Assembly (NCBI GenBank): GCA_003427395.1
Contig: BFEA01000281.1
Coordinates: 1,416,409 to 1,444,885, forward strand
DNA length: 28,477 nt
Direction: 5' to 3'
Source of the DNA: Chara braunii
Taxonomy: Eukaryota > Streptophyta > Charophyceae > Charales > Characeae
Made by a program: the position numbers and the translations under genes. Positions 18,885 to 27,675 of this stretch are shown one piece after another. Position 1 is the stretch's first letter. Each line of letters starts with the position of its first letter. The notes below the pieces were generated by a model that saw only the letters and a list, made by a program, of their open reading frames with translations, searched no databases and was not told the DNA's origin.

Positions 18885-19637
18885 AGTAGAACAAGTGAGT
18901 AGACGCAATTGCGTCACAACGATCGATAGCGCACACCCACTCCATGTTCAAGCATTTGAGCGTAGTCGTTTCTTCGGCCAAAGCCCAGTGAGGACAAGTC
19001 AAGTTTACAATGAAAACATTAAGCACACCGTCGTCAATATCCCATCCCCCATAGCCTTCCCTCGCCTCCGCTCCACTTCCCTCAATACTACCAGCGTTCT
19101 GGCGAATTCCTCGAGAGCCCTTTCTATCGGCGCTAGAGCCGACGTCGTCAGGGGGCAGACACCTCCTTGGTAGAATAGACGATGGTCACCCATAAATACG
19201 GTTGTAGCCATCAGAAACTACTCTGCGTTGGTCCTGTTTCTCTTTTGTCCCTATTCACCTTTATTCCCCAGTCCCTCGTCCCTCCTATCCTGCTAGGTTA
19301 GGACTCGCTACCTTTCCCAGTCTCTTGCCTTGGTATCAATGAATCTCCCTAGAGTACTGGTAAAGATTAACTCGGGTACCTTAATAATCGAAGTTCCCTA
19401 TTGATTACCGCTTTTTTCTGTCTTCTATCCCCGTAGAACTCAAAACTTTAAAGTGACCTGTAGCAGTACCCCTCCGACCATACATTCTCCTCGTTCTTGG
19501 CCTTGTACCTGATCTCCACTCGATTCGGAGATCAACAGACCCTCAATTCGCATCCCAAAAAGGTCCAGGTTCCTTCACCCGAATCAGTTTTGACCAGCTG
19601 CAGGTTCGGGTCATAAATGCCTCCCAGTCTTCCCAGG
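18885..19637 (-). pseudogene. Copy B: 5'-truncated relative of element A (RT thumb and 3' end)
   Basis: It matches 8889-9715 closely in the same orientation. The RT thumb is readable on the minus strand from 19630: YDPNLQLVKTDSGEGTWTFL then VEIRYKAKNEENVWSEGYCY, against YDSNLQLVKTDLGEGTWTFL and VEIRYKAKNEKNVWLEGYCY in A. It has in-frame stops after ELRVC and YRSL and lacks about 70 bp present in A. The 3' boundary (18885) is the same as A's (8889). Its truncated 5' end at about 19637 directly abuts the resumed RT of element P. Such a partial copy upstream of a fuller copy fits the pseudo-LTR arrangement of Penelope-like elements. Confidence 0.72.
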
Positions 19638-19654
19638 AAAGTCACAAAAGTGAA

Positions 19655-20568
19655 TAACTAGAAGGAAACAACGAAGAGAGAAAACGTACTTTGTGCCTCA
19701 TTTGATATTAAGGAAATGTTTTGTCGACTGCCACATAACTCAATTATAAAAGCACTCGACTGGATACTGCACTACTATGAGGAAAAAAAAAAAAACAGAT
19801 TATGAGGAAAAAAAATACGCAATGAAACTTCATTTTATCTGAAGAATGAACATGACAGGTGGATGATTATCATTTTTAAGGAAATTGTGACATGGTCGTT
19901 TTTTAGCTTCGAAACACGTATGTAATGACGCCCGACAGACTAATTAGACAAAAAACATGCATTCCAATGAGAAAAAGTACTAACCCTCCTCTAATCTGCA
20001 TTTTGTGCACCTACGATGAATATTATTTTTTGTCTAACTTGGGGACAGATAGGAAACTAGTAAAGGGCACACGCCTCATGGATGACGTGTCTATATTTGT
20101 CTGGAGTTATGAAAAGAAGGAAAATAGGAAAGCGATTGAAATCATCAATCAATTCCAATCAGCATACGGTAAGACGTTTTTGCTAGAACAAGTAGATGAA
20201 GGAAATAGCAAATGAGAATTTTTGAGAACAAAGATTATGGTGGAGTTAGGGAAAGAAGTAACGATTCCGTTAGTCGAAAGGAATTTCAGAAAGGTTGGGG
20301 AGAAGGGAATACTCACCATTAGAAAGATTCGGTATTTCAATTCCTATTCGTACAACCCATAGAAGAAGGCGGTCGTCGCGTGCTTCCTCCACATGATATA
20401 CACGATGACATCATATGTGAGACTCGTAGGGTTAGGATTACTTACATGAAAACGACTCCTTCGATTGCAGGATTACCATAGGAAATACTTTAAGGATTGC
20501 CTGAGAAAATTTATCCAGAAACTAGCGCCGTCATGAAACAAATGGGGCATTCAATACTATGGTTAATA
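19655..20568 (+). pseudogene. Element P RT palm and thumb, continued after the insertion
   Basis: Palm motif A reads SFDIKEMFCRLPHNSIIKAL with DWILHYY from 19698. A shift of frame then gives KNEHDRWMIIIFKEIVTW, and another gives the open frame from 19925: CIPMRKSTNPPLICILC (motif B; A has GVPMGKRSSPPLACLLC) and KLVKGTRLMDDVSIF (motif C, DD kept). The same frame continues past TGA 20213 into the thumb (FLRTKIMVELGKE, VPLVER-like IPLVERNFRKVGEKG, YFNSYSYNP) and ends near 20568 with stops TAG and TGA inside. Glycines normally found in motif B are replaced by Cys and Arg. It continues the frame broken at 8889. Confidence 0.75.
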
Positions 20569-20862
20569 GTAAATAATGAAACAGATAGATGGTAAAGCGA
20601 AAGGAAAAAGGACTATGAAGCACCGTTACCTTTTTCTTTTTTTTTTCTTTTTCGGCTCTGGCGAAAATTTTGAAGGATTTGGAAACTCTTAAGAAATCAG
20701 GACCAAATAAAACATACGGGAAAAAGTCTGATAGATTTCTTACGGGACAAAATAAAGATCAACAACAAAACAAACCTCATAAAATAGACTAGGACTTATT
20801 ATTTTCCATTCTCAATTTCGTAATTTTATCTCACTTTTTATAATAAACTGCGGGAATGAAAA
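20569..20862. other. A/T-rich 3' tail region of element P
   Basis: Non-coding, with a T-run at 20631-20652. It lies between the RT thumb and the downstream terminal repeat. No feature beyond this can be supported. Confidence 0.45.
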
Positions 20863-21215
20863 ACTGCGAGGAATTTTTTATGATCCATAATGAATTGGCG
20901 GGAAGTCAAATTGCAAGGGACTATCAAAACTTCGACTGTAGGAGAGCCCGACCGGAAAAACTTTGAGTAACTCTTTCAATTAAGTTAGTGCCGTATTGAG
21001 AAAACGTGGGAGTACGTTCCGAGTAAGAGTTCACATAGCCTTGTAGACTATGGTTGCTTCACTCTGGGTTCTACTTGATTATTTTTCGAAGAGTTTTTCA
21101 ATTCCAAGTTCTTTCAAATATCTGGTGTGTTGCTACTCTGCAGCATGCTTATATGACACCCATGACTGATTTCAACATACGTTGACATCGACTTCTCACT
21201 TTCCTTTCCAATTCC
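20863..21215 (+). repeat. Element P 3' terminal-repeat-like copy
   Basis: It matches blocks of 3126-4260 in order and orientation: AACTGCGAGG, GATCCATAATGAATTGG, ATCAAAACTTCGACTGTAG, then TTGTAGACTATGGTTGCTTC, ACTTGATTATTTTTCGAAGA and ATCTGGTGTGTTGCTACTCT. The 74-bp unit is single here. Right after it, AGGTGGAACAA (21226-21236) repeats the word found just before the start of the 5' copy (3115-3125), hinting that the unit starts again. Confidence 0.65.
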
Positions 21216-21793
21216 AATTCCAATTACAAAGGTGGAACAACCGCAAAGTCTTTCCTCCTAACTTGTTTTTTTTTCTTTTTTCAAGGAAATTATAGTCGCT
21301 TCTATTCTGGGGGGCAGGTAGTGAAAGAAAGATATGTTCCATGATATGGCAGAAATCAAGTTGAAAAAAACGTGATGTGATAAAAAAATATATAGTTATC
21401 CCCCGATGAGGAGAAAGCAAGTTTACAAAAAAATAATTAAAAAAAAAATCCGGTTGCTTATTATTGGTAAGCGTTTTACAAAATTGCACAAAATTATTAT
21501 CAAGAGTTTAGGGACCCGAGTAGATCAACATCAGTCGTACGCAGTCGCTAAACAGCAGCCCAACACCCCGAACTCCTGAACAAATGACCATATAATATGA
21601 TATGTCAAAATTGTCAATCATTTCCTCCACATGTGTGTAACTTTGTGAGAGCCCCCCCCACCTTGGATCACCGCCTCAACTTGACACATTGAAAGGAGGG
21701 CGGGAAGCCAGACCTTCACTGCATCTGCTTCTAACAAAAAATATCACACCTTTTGTCTACATATATGCAATACCCAGACCTATATATGCGCAC

Positions 21794-21797
<4 letters not shown>
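21216..21797. other. Unassigned AT-rich sequence
   Basis: No coding region with a recognisable domain; the minus frame 21489-21196 is low complexity. C-rich run at 21653-21661. Confidence 0.45.

Positions 21798-21875
<78 letters not shown>
21798..21875. repeat. (GA)n microsatellite
   Basis: A 78-bp perfect GA tract follows ATGCGCACAGACA and ends in A-rich sequence. Arg/Glu and Ser/Leu frames over it are artefacts. Confidence 0.97.
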
Positions 21876-21880
<5 letters not shown>

Positions 21881-22439
21881 AAACCTCGTTCGGTGGACCA
21901 ATAAGCCCCAATGCATTTGGCCTAAATCCGAGCCCGTTCCCTAATCCAATAAGCTTACTGGACTCTTCAAGAATTTCCCCCTCAAATACCCTTTAGAAAA
22001 AGGTGCCGCATTTCAAAGCCACCGCATTGTGTAACTGGGCGGCTTGCACTTTCTTCACTCACTTCGAAGTCTCTAGACTCTTCTCAGGCCGTTTCTCTGA
22101 TGCTCCACCTGGTAGTTCTTGGACCTCTTCCTCCATTGCATTGTTCCTCTTGTACCTGGCGCCGTTTTGACGCTAGAGATTGGACCAGTAAGACCCAATC
22201 TTGTGGCCTCTCCTTTATGAGCTCGAAGCGAAAAAACTGCTCGCCTAATCTCGGACGCCTGATTTTTCACATAGGGTAACCCAAATCTCACATGGCTGCT
22301 TTAAAAAACAATTGCACGCCATGTTTCAATCGGTAGCCCTACTTATGGAGCTCTTCAAAATTTGCATGCCTAATCTCCGTTGTTCAATCTTTAAAATCAC
22401 TTTCCCCAACTCTAAGCCACCCACTTTTGGAGTTTTCAA
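21876..22439 (-). other. Possible continuation of the LTR-element coding frame, unrecognised
   Basis: On the minus strand a mostly open stretch from about 22480 reads VPVAVGQLVETGYALKTPKV and onward, and a separate frame 22291-22073 reads basic text (QWRKRSKNYQVEHQRNGLRR). Both follow the Gag-like frame at 23293-22440 in the same orientation, so they could be further parts of that polyprotein. I recognise no domain. Confidence 0.3.
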
Positions 22440-23293
22440 GGCATAACCTGTTTCAACCAGTTGGCCTACTGCTACTGGTACCCAGAAGTCATCAACTTTT
22501 CCTGAGGCTCTTTCTTTTCTTCCCTTTCCTCGGCTACCTCTTCATGTGCAACCTTGTTTTTTCCTTTTACAAATCTCATCATCGTCTTTAGTTCTGCTGT
22601 GACGTGATCAATCTTGATTTCTAGATGCATTAGGTAAGCCATCATATTTTGCAAGACAGACGCCACGTCGGTTTCTAAATCCACAATATGAATTTTTTGT
22701 CTTATTTCTTTAACTTTTTTTGCTCATTGTTCTTGTTCTCTTCGGTGTCCCTGATATTCTTCTTTTTTTCTTCAATTATGTTTTCAGTGCAACTTGCAAT
22801 TTTTTAATGATGTCGTTCATGATTTCTTCTGTTAGTTCGGGTTCTTCCTTCCTCTCGCTTGATTCTCCGTTTCCTCTTTTTTGGCCTATGCACCGACAAT
22901 CTTTGCCAACTGTTCAACAACCAATTGATCGAGTGTCATTCACCCCTCATCGAGTATTTGTTGCACTCTCCCGTTAATTTCCGGCATCTAAACGGCAGTT
23001 TCAACCCTTGAAAGTTCGTCTTCTGCAGCATACAGATCGAACTGGCTGCGAACATGCCGCTCAACATCAGGCCCAGCGTCATGCAACTTAGTGAGCAGTT
23101 GGTGGAGACGGTCCAGCCTCTGGTCCCGTCTTTCTTCCACTTGGTCACAGATTCGCATTATCCCACCTTCTTCATCAACGGAGAAGGTGATCAAGATGAG
23201 AGAAAATAGAAGAGCAATGAATCGACTAAGAATAGATGCACACAAGCAGTTCCAGAGGTAAGTCATTTTTCTCGGTGTGTGTCTGACGCACAA
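22440..23293 (-). pseudogene. Gag-like coiled-coil frame of an LTR retrotransposon (decayed)
   Basis: A single minus-strand frame can be followed for about 850 bp through eight premature stops (five TGA, two TAG, one TAA in 23293-22472) with no frameshift. It reads RICDQVEERRDQRLDRLHQL, then KLHDAGPDVERHVRSQFDLY and AAEDELSRVETAV, later MPEINGRVQQILDEG and LVVEQLAKIVGA, then a Lys/Glu-rich coiled coil ending VASVLQNMMAYLMHLEIKI and KGKNKVAHEEVAEEREEKKE. Composition and position 1.7 kb downstream (minus strand) of an initiator-tRNA primer-binding site suggest the N-terminal Gag region of an LTR element. No protease, RT or integrase was found. Family assignment (Ty1 or Ty3) is not possible. Confidence 0.55.
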
Positions 23294-23306
23294 TAAACTT
23301 CAAACG

Positions 23307-23651
23307 ACAATTAACGGCCATTTCGTCAAAATGGACATCTTTTATTTTTTGAACAAAATTGAAACCGAGTTTTTTGGCCGAAAACTCGCCAAAATTTGTT
23401 GTTCCTGAGGGTCTGGCGTTTGTAAAACGCTGGACCCCCTGGCTGTACTTGGACCTAGCTCGAGGCCAGGAACCCTGCCTGGATGTTCCTGGTCTCAAGC
23501 TAGGTCCATTTTACAGCCAGGGGGTCCAACGTTTTACAAACGCCGGACCCTCAGGCACAACAATTTTGACGAATTTTCGGCCAAAAAACTCGGTTTCAAT
23601 CTCGTTCCAAAAATAAAAGATGTCCATTTTGACGAAATGGCAGTTAGTTAT
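23307..23651. mobile_element. Foldback/MITE-like element, near-complete hairpin
   Basis: The two halves (about 23318-23478 and 23480-23640) are reverse complements over most of their length, including TGGACATCTTTTATTTTT/AAAATAAAAGATGTCCA, TTTTTTGGCCGAAAA/TTTTCGGCCAAAAAA, GGGTCTGGCGTTTGTAAAACG and CCCCCTGGCTGTA. The ends are CCATTTCGTCAAAATGG and its reverse complement, with weaker pairing for about ten more bases outside. The apex carries CCAGGAACCCTGCCTGG. It lies immediately upstream of the Gag-like frame (minus strand). There is no coding capacity; frames 23498-23226 and 23359-23616 are mirror images. Confidence 0.85.
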
Positions 23652-23691
23652 AAATTTCACGACCACACTTCAATCAAATTTCAATGTACAT

Positions 23692-23694
<3 letters not shown>

Positions 23695-23725
<31 letters not shown>
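23695..23725. repeat. Poly(A) run
   Basis: About 30 consecutive A residues 45 bp beyond the foldback element. It could be a retroposon tail, but no matching body or target duplication was found. Confidence 0.85.
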
Positions 23726-23727
<2 letters not shown>

Positions 23728-23800
23728 AACAAAATCTAAGTTTTTCTATATCTAATTCTACTTATTATTTTTCTATATATGTTTCCTATAGTCTGTACAC

Positions 23801-24228
23801 AGGTTCCGCAGTCACGATCCATGGGATCAAGACAACACCACACAATGACGAGTTTGCCGACATCCACAAGACAACCCACAACAAGTGAGCATCATCAATC
23901 AATCAGCAACACAATCATCAACAACGTGTTAACTGATATTCTTCCCACTGTCTTGAGCAAAGGGTTGTATGTTTAGGCACAAGTTTTGACGAGTGGCACT
24001 ACAACATAGTCTACAGGTTCCGCACTCACTGCCAGACTGTGGCAGTGTGATCGAAACAGCAACAAAATGGTGAGTTTGCTAACATCCACAATACAAGCCA
24101 CAAGAAGTGAGTATCATCAATCAATCAGCAACACAACAATCAACGTGTTAACTAATATTCTTCTCACTGCCTTGAGCAAAGGGTTGTATGTCCAGACACA
24201 AGTGCTGACGCGTGGTACTACAACATAG
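23801..24228. repeat. Two tandem 214-bp units
   Basis: Copies start at 23801 and 24015 with AGGTTCCGCA and share ATCATCAATCAATCAGCAAC, CGTGTTAACT and TTGAGCAAAGGGTTGTATGT, ending CACTACAACATAGTCT. A fragment of the same end (ATAGTCTGTACAC) lies just before the first copy. The unit lies in the leader of the minus-strand LTR element, between the primer-binding site and the Gag-like frame. No coding domain. Confidence 0.85.
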
Positions 24229-24621
24229 TCTCGTGTTATACCGTCCATGAAACCAAGTAGTTTCCACCAATCTTCAGCAGATGGCAGCTTAATCAGATTT
24301 GCCACGTGTCACACTCCAATCAATCCAAACTGACACATCATCAAAAGATTTACCACGTCAGCATCATTGGCCAATGAGGCCATCAAGAGTGGTGGTACCT
24401 GGTACCCATGTGAGCACATAGAGACTGCCCAATTCGTATGAGATCACTGCAACGTCAACTTCAATATGTCGCGTCAACCTGGTGTGTCGCTTTTTTTTCG
24501 AAGATGCCACGTTGGGTGAGTGCCACGTCAAACAATATCACCCACTGCTTCTGCGTCAGGTGCCACGTCAGCACCAACGTGTCGTGCCACGTAGCTGGTG
24601 ATTCCCCCATGTGGCGTAAGC
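24229..24621. promoter_or_regulatory. Cluster of CCACGT / CCACGTCA motifs
   Basis: ACGT-core words occur at 24301 (GCCACGTG), 24353 (CCACGTCA), 24506, 24521 (TGCCACGTCA), 24561 (TGCCACGTCAGC) and 24585, six in 300 bp. In plants such words are bZIP sites (reverse complement TGACGTGG). Whether they act as promoter elements or are a decayed repeat cannot be told. No gene downstream is convincing; a splice-donor-like CAG/GTACGT occurs at 24793-24801. Confidence 0.3.

Positions 24622-24623
<2 letters not shown>

Positions 24624-24706
<83 letters not shown>
24624..24706. repeat. (CT)n microsatellite
   Basis: About 83 bp of uninterrupted CT. The 172-codon frame 24438-24956 and its mirror frames span this tract, and their Ser/Leu or Arg/Glu runs are artefacts. 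Confidence 0.97.
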
Positions 24707-24709
<3 letters not shown>

Positions 24710-24974
24710 CTCGTCGGTTGCCCAATTCCTCGTCAACGCTATCTCGCCAACAGATATCAAGTCCATGCCCTCATCATATCATCGTCATCATCAGGTACGT
24801 GCGCACGCGGCGGAAAATCTCTCGCACGATTTACTGAGGCACGCAATGGAAAAATGTGCGCGCGTTCAACACTGCGATATATTAAGGCACTCGAAGCGCG
24901 TAATTGAGCGCGTGATTATGATACCAATGCGTGATACACCACGGATCAGCAGATAGCGACGGATGACGGATACC

Positions 24975-24986
24975 GCTCTGATACCA
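24975..24986 (-). other. Primer-binding site for initiator tRNA-Met (minus-strand LTR element)
   Basis: On the minus strand the bases read TGGTATCAGAGC, the perfect 12-nt complement of the plant initiator tRNA-Met 3' end including CCA. It is the usual plant LTR-retrotransposon PBS. On its 5' side (plus-strand 24990 onward) the sequence ends TTGCA on the minus strand, the expected CA terminus of a 5' LTR. The Gag-like frame follows on the 3' side at 23293. Confidence 0.72.
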
Positions 24987-24989
24987 AAT

Positions 24990-25612
24990 TGCAATGAACC
25001 CATTCAGATGGAAAGTTCGTCAATGTCCGAACACAAAATGTCGTAGTGCAATTTCATTGTCTCTGAAATCATACATGCAATCAAGAAGTCCAATGTCTCA
25101 TGGCCAAAGAGGAGGCAGATGAGAGGGGTAAAAGACTTGGAGGGTGGAAACAAAAGTACCCATCAGCTCAATAGATACTCCCTCACTAACCCACTCCTTC
25201 TCCGGGCATCCCCTGCTCGCCACATGAGCAGACAGTCTCCTCTGACATGCTCTGACAATGAACAAATCTCAACTCGGCATCGGCGCAGACTCCTCTGAAG
25301 AGGAACAACAATGCGCAATGTCGACACAAACGCAAACAAGTAAGCTTTCCTTCCGATCAACCAATCTCACAGCCTTGATCCTCCTCCTCGCCAGCATCCC
25401 ATCAACGTCGTATGTTGTCTCTTACCACTGGGCTATTCGCTAGGAACCCCTACGAATCTTGGTAGACAGTGTGGCGAGAGCCAAGTCAGCATAATCAAAT
25501 GTCCAGCTGGCGCCGTAGACAGAGAAGGCACCAGGATCCAAACAGTGGCAGTCTCACGTCGTCGCATCAATGTAATGTCAACGTTAAGCCAGTGTCAAAC
25601 TAGGGTCCAGCC
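24990..25612 (-). repeat. Putative 5' LTR (minus strand), outer end undefined
   Basis: The sequence adjoining the primer-binding site should be the 5' LTR, starting TGCAATGAACCC on the plus strand. Its far end and a matching second LTR were not found in the window; it may stop before the retroposon at 25626. Frames inside (25258-25443, 25360-25163) have no domain. Confidence 0.35.
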
Positions 25613-25731
25613 AGCGTCAAGAAGCTGGACCCGCTTTCCAGCAGGTGACGCTCCCCACCAATAGATGGAGCCTCTCCCCCGGTGCTAGCGGTGTTTGCTC
25701 TTATCAGCACCTCTAGCACTGGAGAGGGTTG

Positions 25732-25762
<31 letters not shown>

Positions 25763-25779
25763 AGCTAGCGTCAAGAAGC
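25613..25779 (+). mobile_element. A-tailed retroposon with 13-bp target duplication
   Basis: The word AGCGTCAAGAAGC occurs at 25613-25625 and at 25767-25779. Between them lies a body containing ACCAATAGATGGAGCCTC, GGTGCTAGCGG and TCTTATCAGCACCTCTAGCA, ending in an A-run (25735-25760) and GAAGCT. Related sequence in the opposite orientation lies at 1512-1590 and 2318-2360. No Pol III boxes or coding capacity were recognised. The extra GAAGCT between the A-run and the repeat is unexplained. Confidence 0.6.
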
Positions 25780-26319
25780 GAGTGTAAGACTGAATGTCGG
25801 TCAGCAGTGGGTGGGTCAACATAAGTGTTGACTCTGGTTGACCAGCCTCTGGTCTCTCAGATACGATGGCCCAGATTGACTCGTAGCCAATGGCCTGGAT
25901 CCCATACAGTTGCAGATTCCCACTTGGACTTGATTATCGACAGATTCCTGCAAACAGCCAAGTGTGTGTGTCTGATCGGTGGCCTGGGCTGGGTCCATGT
26001 TGACTTTGACTCGTGAGCCTGAATTTCCGAGCAGCTCTTGACCTTTGACTTTCCACGGTCAACTGTCGCACGTTGGGACTCCGAAGCCCAATTTTAGGCC
26101 TTCCGTCGGGTACCCCACAGTAGCAGGCCTTCATTCGGGCAGTTTTCATGGCCTGGGTGTGGCCGTTGACCCCTATTTCGGCCCTTGGACCTAAATGACG
26201 ACCCATGGCCTACGATTATTGCATGATTTGAACGGAATTATTGCAATGGGATCATCACCCTTATTGTGAGGGATGGCAGGCCCCCTTCCGAGCATATAAT
26301 CAACAGTTTTTTTTTTTTT
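25780..26319. other. Non-coding stretch rich in TTGAC words
   Basis: Ten TTGAC/GTCAA words fall within 25815-26170: 25815, 25828, 25838, 25876, 26000, 26006, 26039, 26045, 26058 and 26166. Chance expectation for both strands in 360 bp is below one. TTGAC is the core of the plant WRKY W-box, but a degenerate repeat could also produce it. Frames here have no domain. Confidence 0.4.
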
Positions 26320-27094
26320 GGTAGCTTTTCCTTGTCTTTTGACCTAGGCTACCAGAGTGGCCCGGGACCATTTGCCCGCACAGGCCAAAAGAAATAAAAA
26401 AAAATAAAATTAAAAGTTTATTTTCAAACTTTACTTTTTGTTTTAAATATGGTAAATAATTTGGATGTGCCCCTGAAGCAAAAGTCGTTCACTTCAGATA
26501 AAATTATTTCAGAAGCGGGTCGGGTGCTTTAGAATATTCTATTATTGTGTCAGCCACTGCATCAGATCCTGCTCCTCTTCAACTTCTTGCTCCTTATGCA
26601 GACTGCGCTATAGGAGAATATTTCCGAGAGACAATGGAATGCACGCTCTGATTATCTATGATGACATAAGTAAACAATCGGTGGCATATCGACAAATGTC
26701 ATTATTGTTACGTCAACCACCAGGTTGACAAGCTTTCCCTAGGCTGGGACCTTCTTTGACCCTTGCAACGCCGGGACGTCGGGGCAAATAAGGTGACCCC
26801 GGCGACCCAGCTGGTAGCCTAGTTTTTTACTAGTTTTCTAGGCTACCAGCCGGGCCGTCTGCATCGACCATGCAAGGACCCTAGCAGGTCCCAGGCAAAA
26901 AATAAAATAAAAGAATGCAGAAAAATAAACAGAACAACTTTTAGCCTCAGGGTCACATTGAAATGCTTTACCAAATTAAAAAATTAAAACATAAATTCAA
27001 ATTAAAGAAACTTAAAAGTTAGAACTTTTTTTTTTTTCTTTCTTTTTTTTTGCCCTGGCAGGGCAAATGGTCCCAGGCCACTCATGCGGCCTGG
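26320..27094. mobile_element. Inverted-repeat element with terminal hairpins
   Basis: A 22-bp end (26356-26377, containing GGGACCATTTGCCC) recurs as its reverse complement at 27061-27082 with one mismatch, each flanked inside by A-rich or T-rich DNA. The left end also carries a hairpin GGTAGC/GCTACC (26320-26353). An internal perfect hairpin CTGGTAGCCTAG/CTAGGCTACCAG lies at 26811-26849, reusing the 12-mer CTAGGCTACCAG present at 26344. A third related block, GGTCCCAGGCAAAAAATAAA, lies near 26890. There is no coding capacity. Confidence 0.6.
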
Positions 27095-27499
27095 TTTACT
27101 TGTAATATTTTCATCGCAGTCGCGTTCGGGAAACGTTTTTACTCCTGCGTGTCATTTCTTCCCTCTACCTTTCTTCTCCATTTTTCTCTCTTCCTCTCCC
27201 TTTCCCTCTCTCTCCCTCCCTCCCAAATCCATGTGGTTTCCTAAACTTACACTTAACGGTATGGATTATCGCCCCATGTTTTGACTGCTCGCCGGTTCGA
27301 AAGCCAGTCCATGTTTACATTGGAAGTGTTGATATACACACACTCTGGTAGCATAGCTAGTTTAATAAAATTCGCATTCTTCTTTCAGATGTGAGGGGGT
27401 AATTCTTCCCTTCCATATGCCAAAAAGGAACGAGTTAGGGAACCATGTATGTGAAAGGCGTGTTTGGGGTCACATGATGACAACCACACCACAATGACA
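27095..27499. other. Unassigned sequence
   Basis: A pyrimidine-rich run at about 27160-27228 produces a Ser/Leu/Phe-rich frame. No gene can be supported. Confidence 0.45.
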
Positions 27500-27502
27500 A
27501 TA

Positions 27503-27675
27503 ACGATAGCGAAGAAGAGAACGAAGAAGCAGAGAACGAAGAAGAAGAGAACGAAGAAGAAGAGACAAAGAAGAGGAGGGGGAGGTAGAAGAAGAAGAAA
27601 GAAGCAGAAGCAAAAGAAGAAGAAGAAGAAGAAGGAGGAGGCGGACGAGGAGGAGGAGGAGGAGGAGGAGGAAAT
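27503..27675. repeat. GAA/GAG triplet repeat region
   Basis: The stretch contains GAAGAAGAGAACGAAGAAG-type 15-bp repeats (27511-27560) and then nearly pure GAA and GAG triplets to 27675. Lys/Arg/Glu or Leu/Ser frames over it are repeat artefacts. Confidence 0.9.

Noticed and set aside
24438-24956. 172-codon frame with long Ser/Leu run
   Set aside because: The run is the (CT)n microsatellite; the flanks show no domain and the mirror strand gives an equally long Arg/Glu frame.
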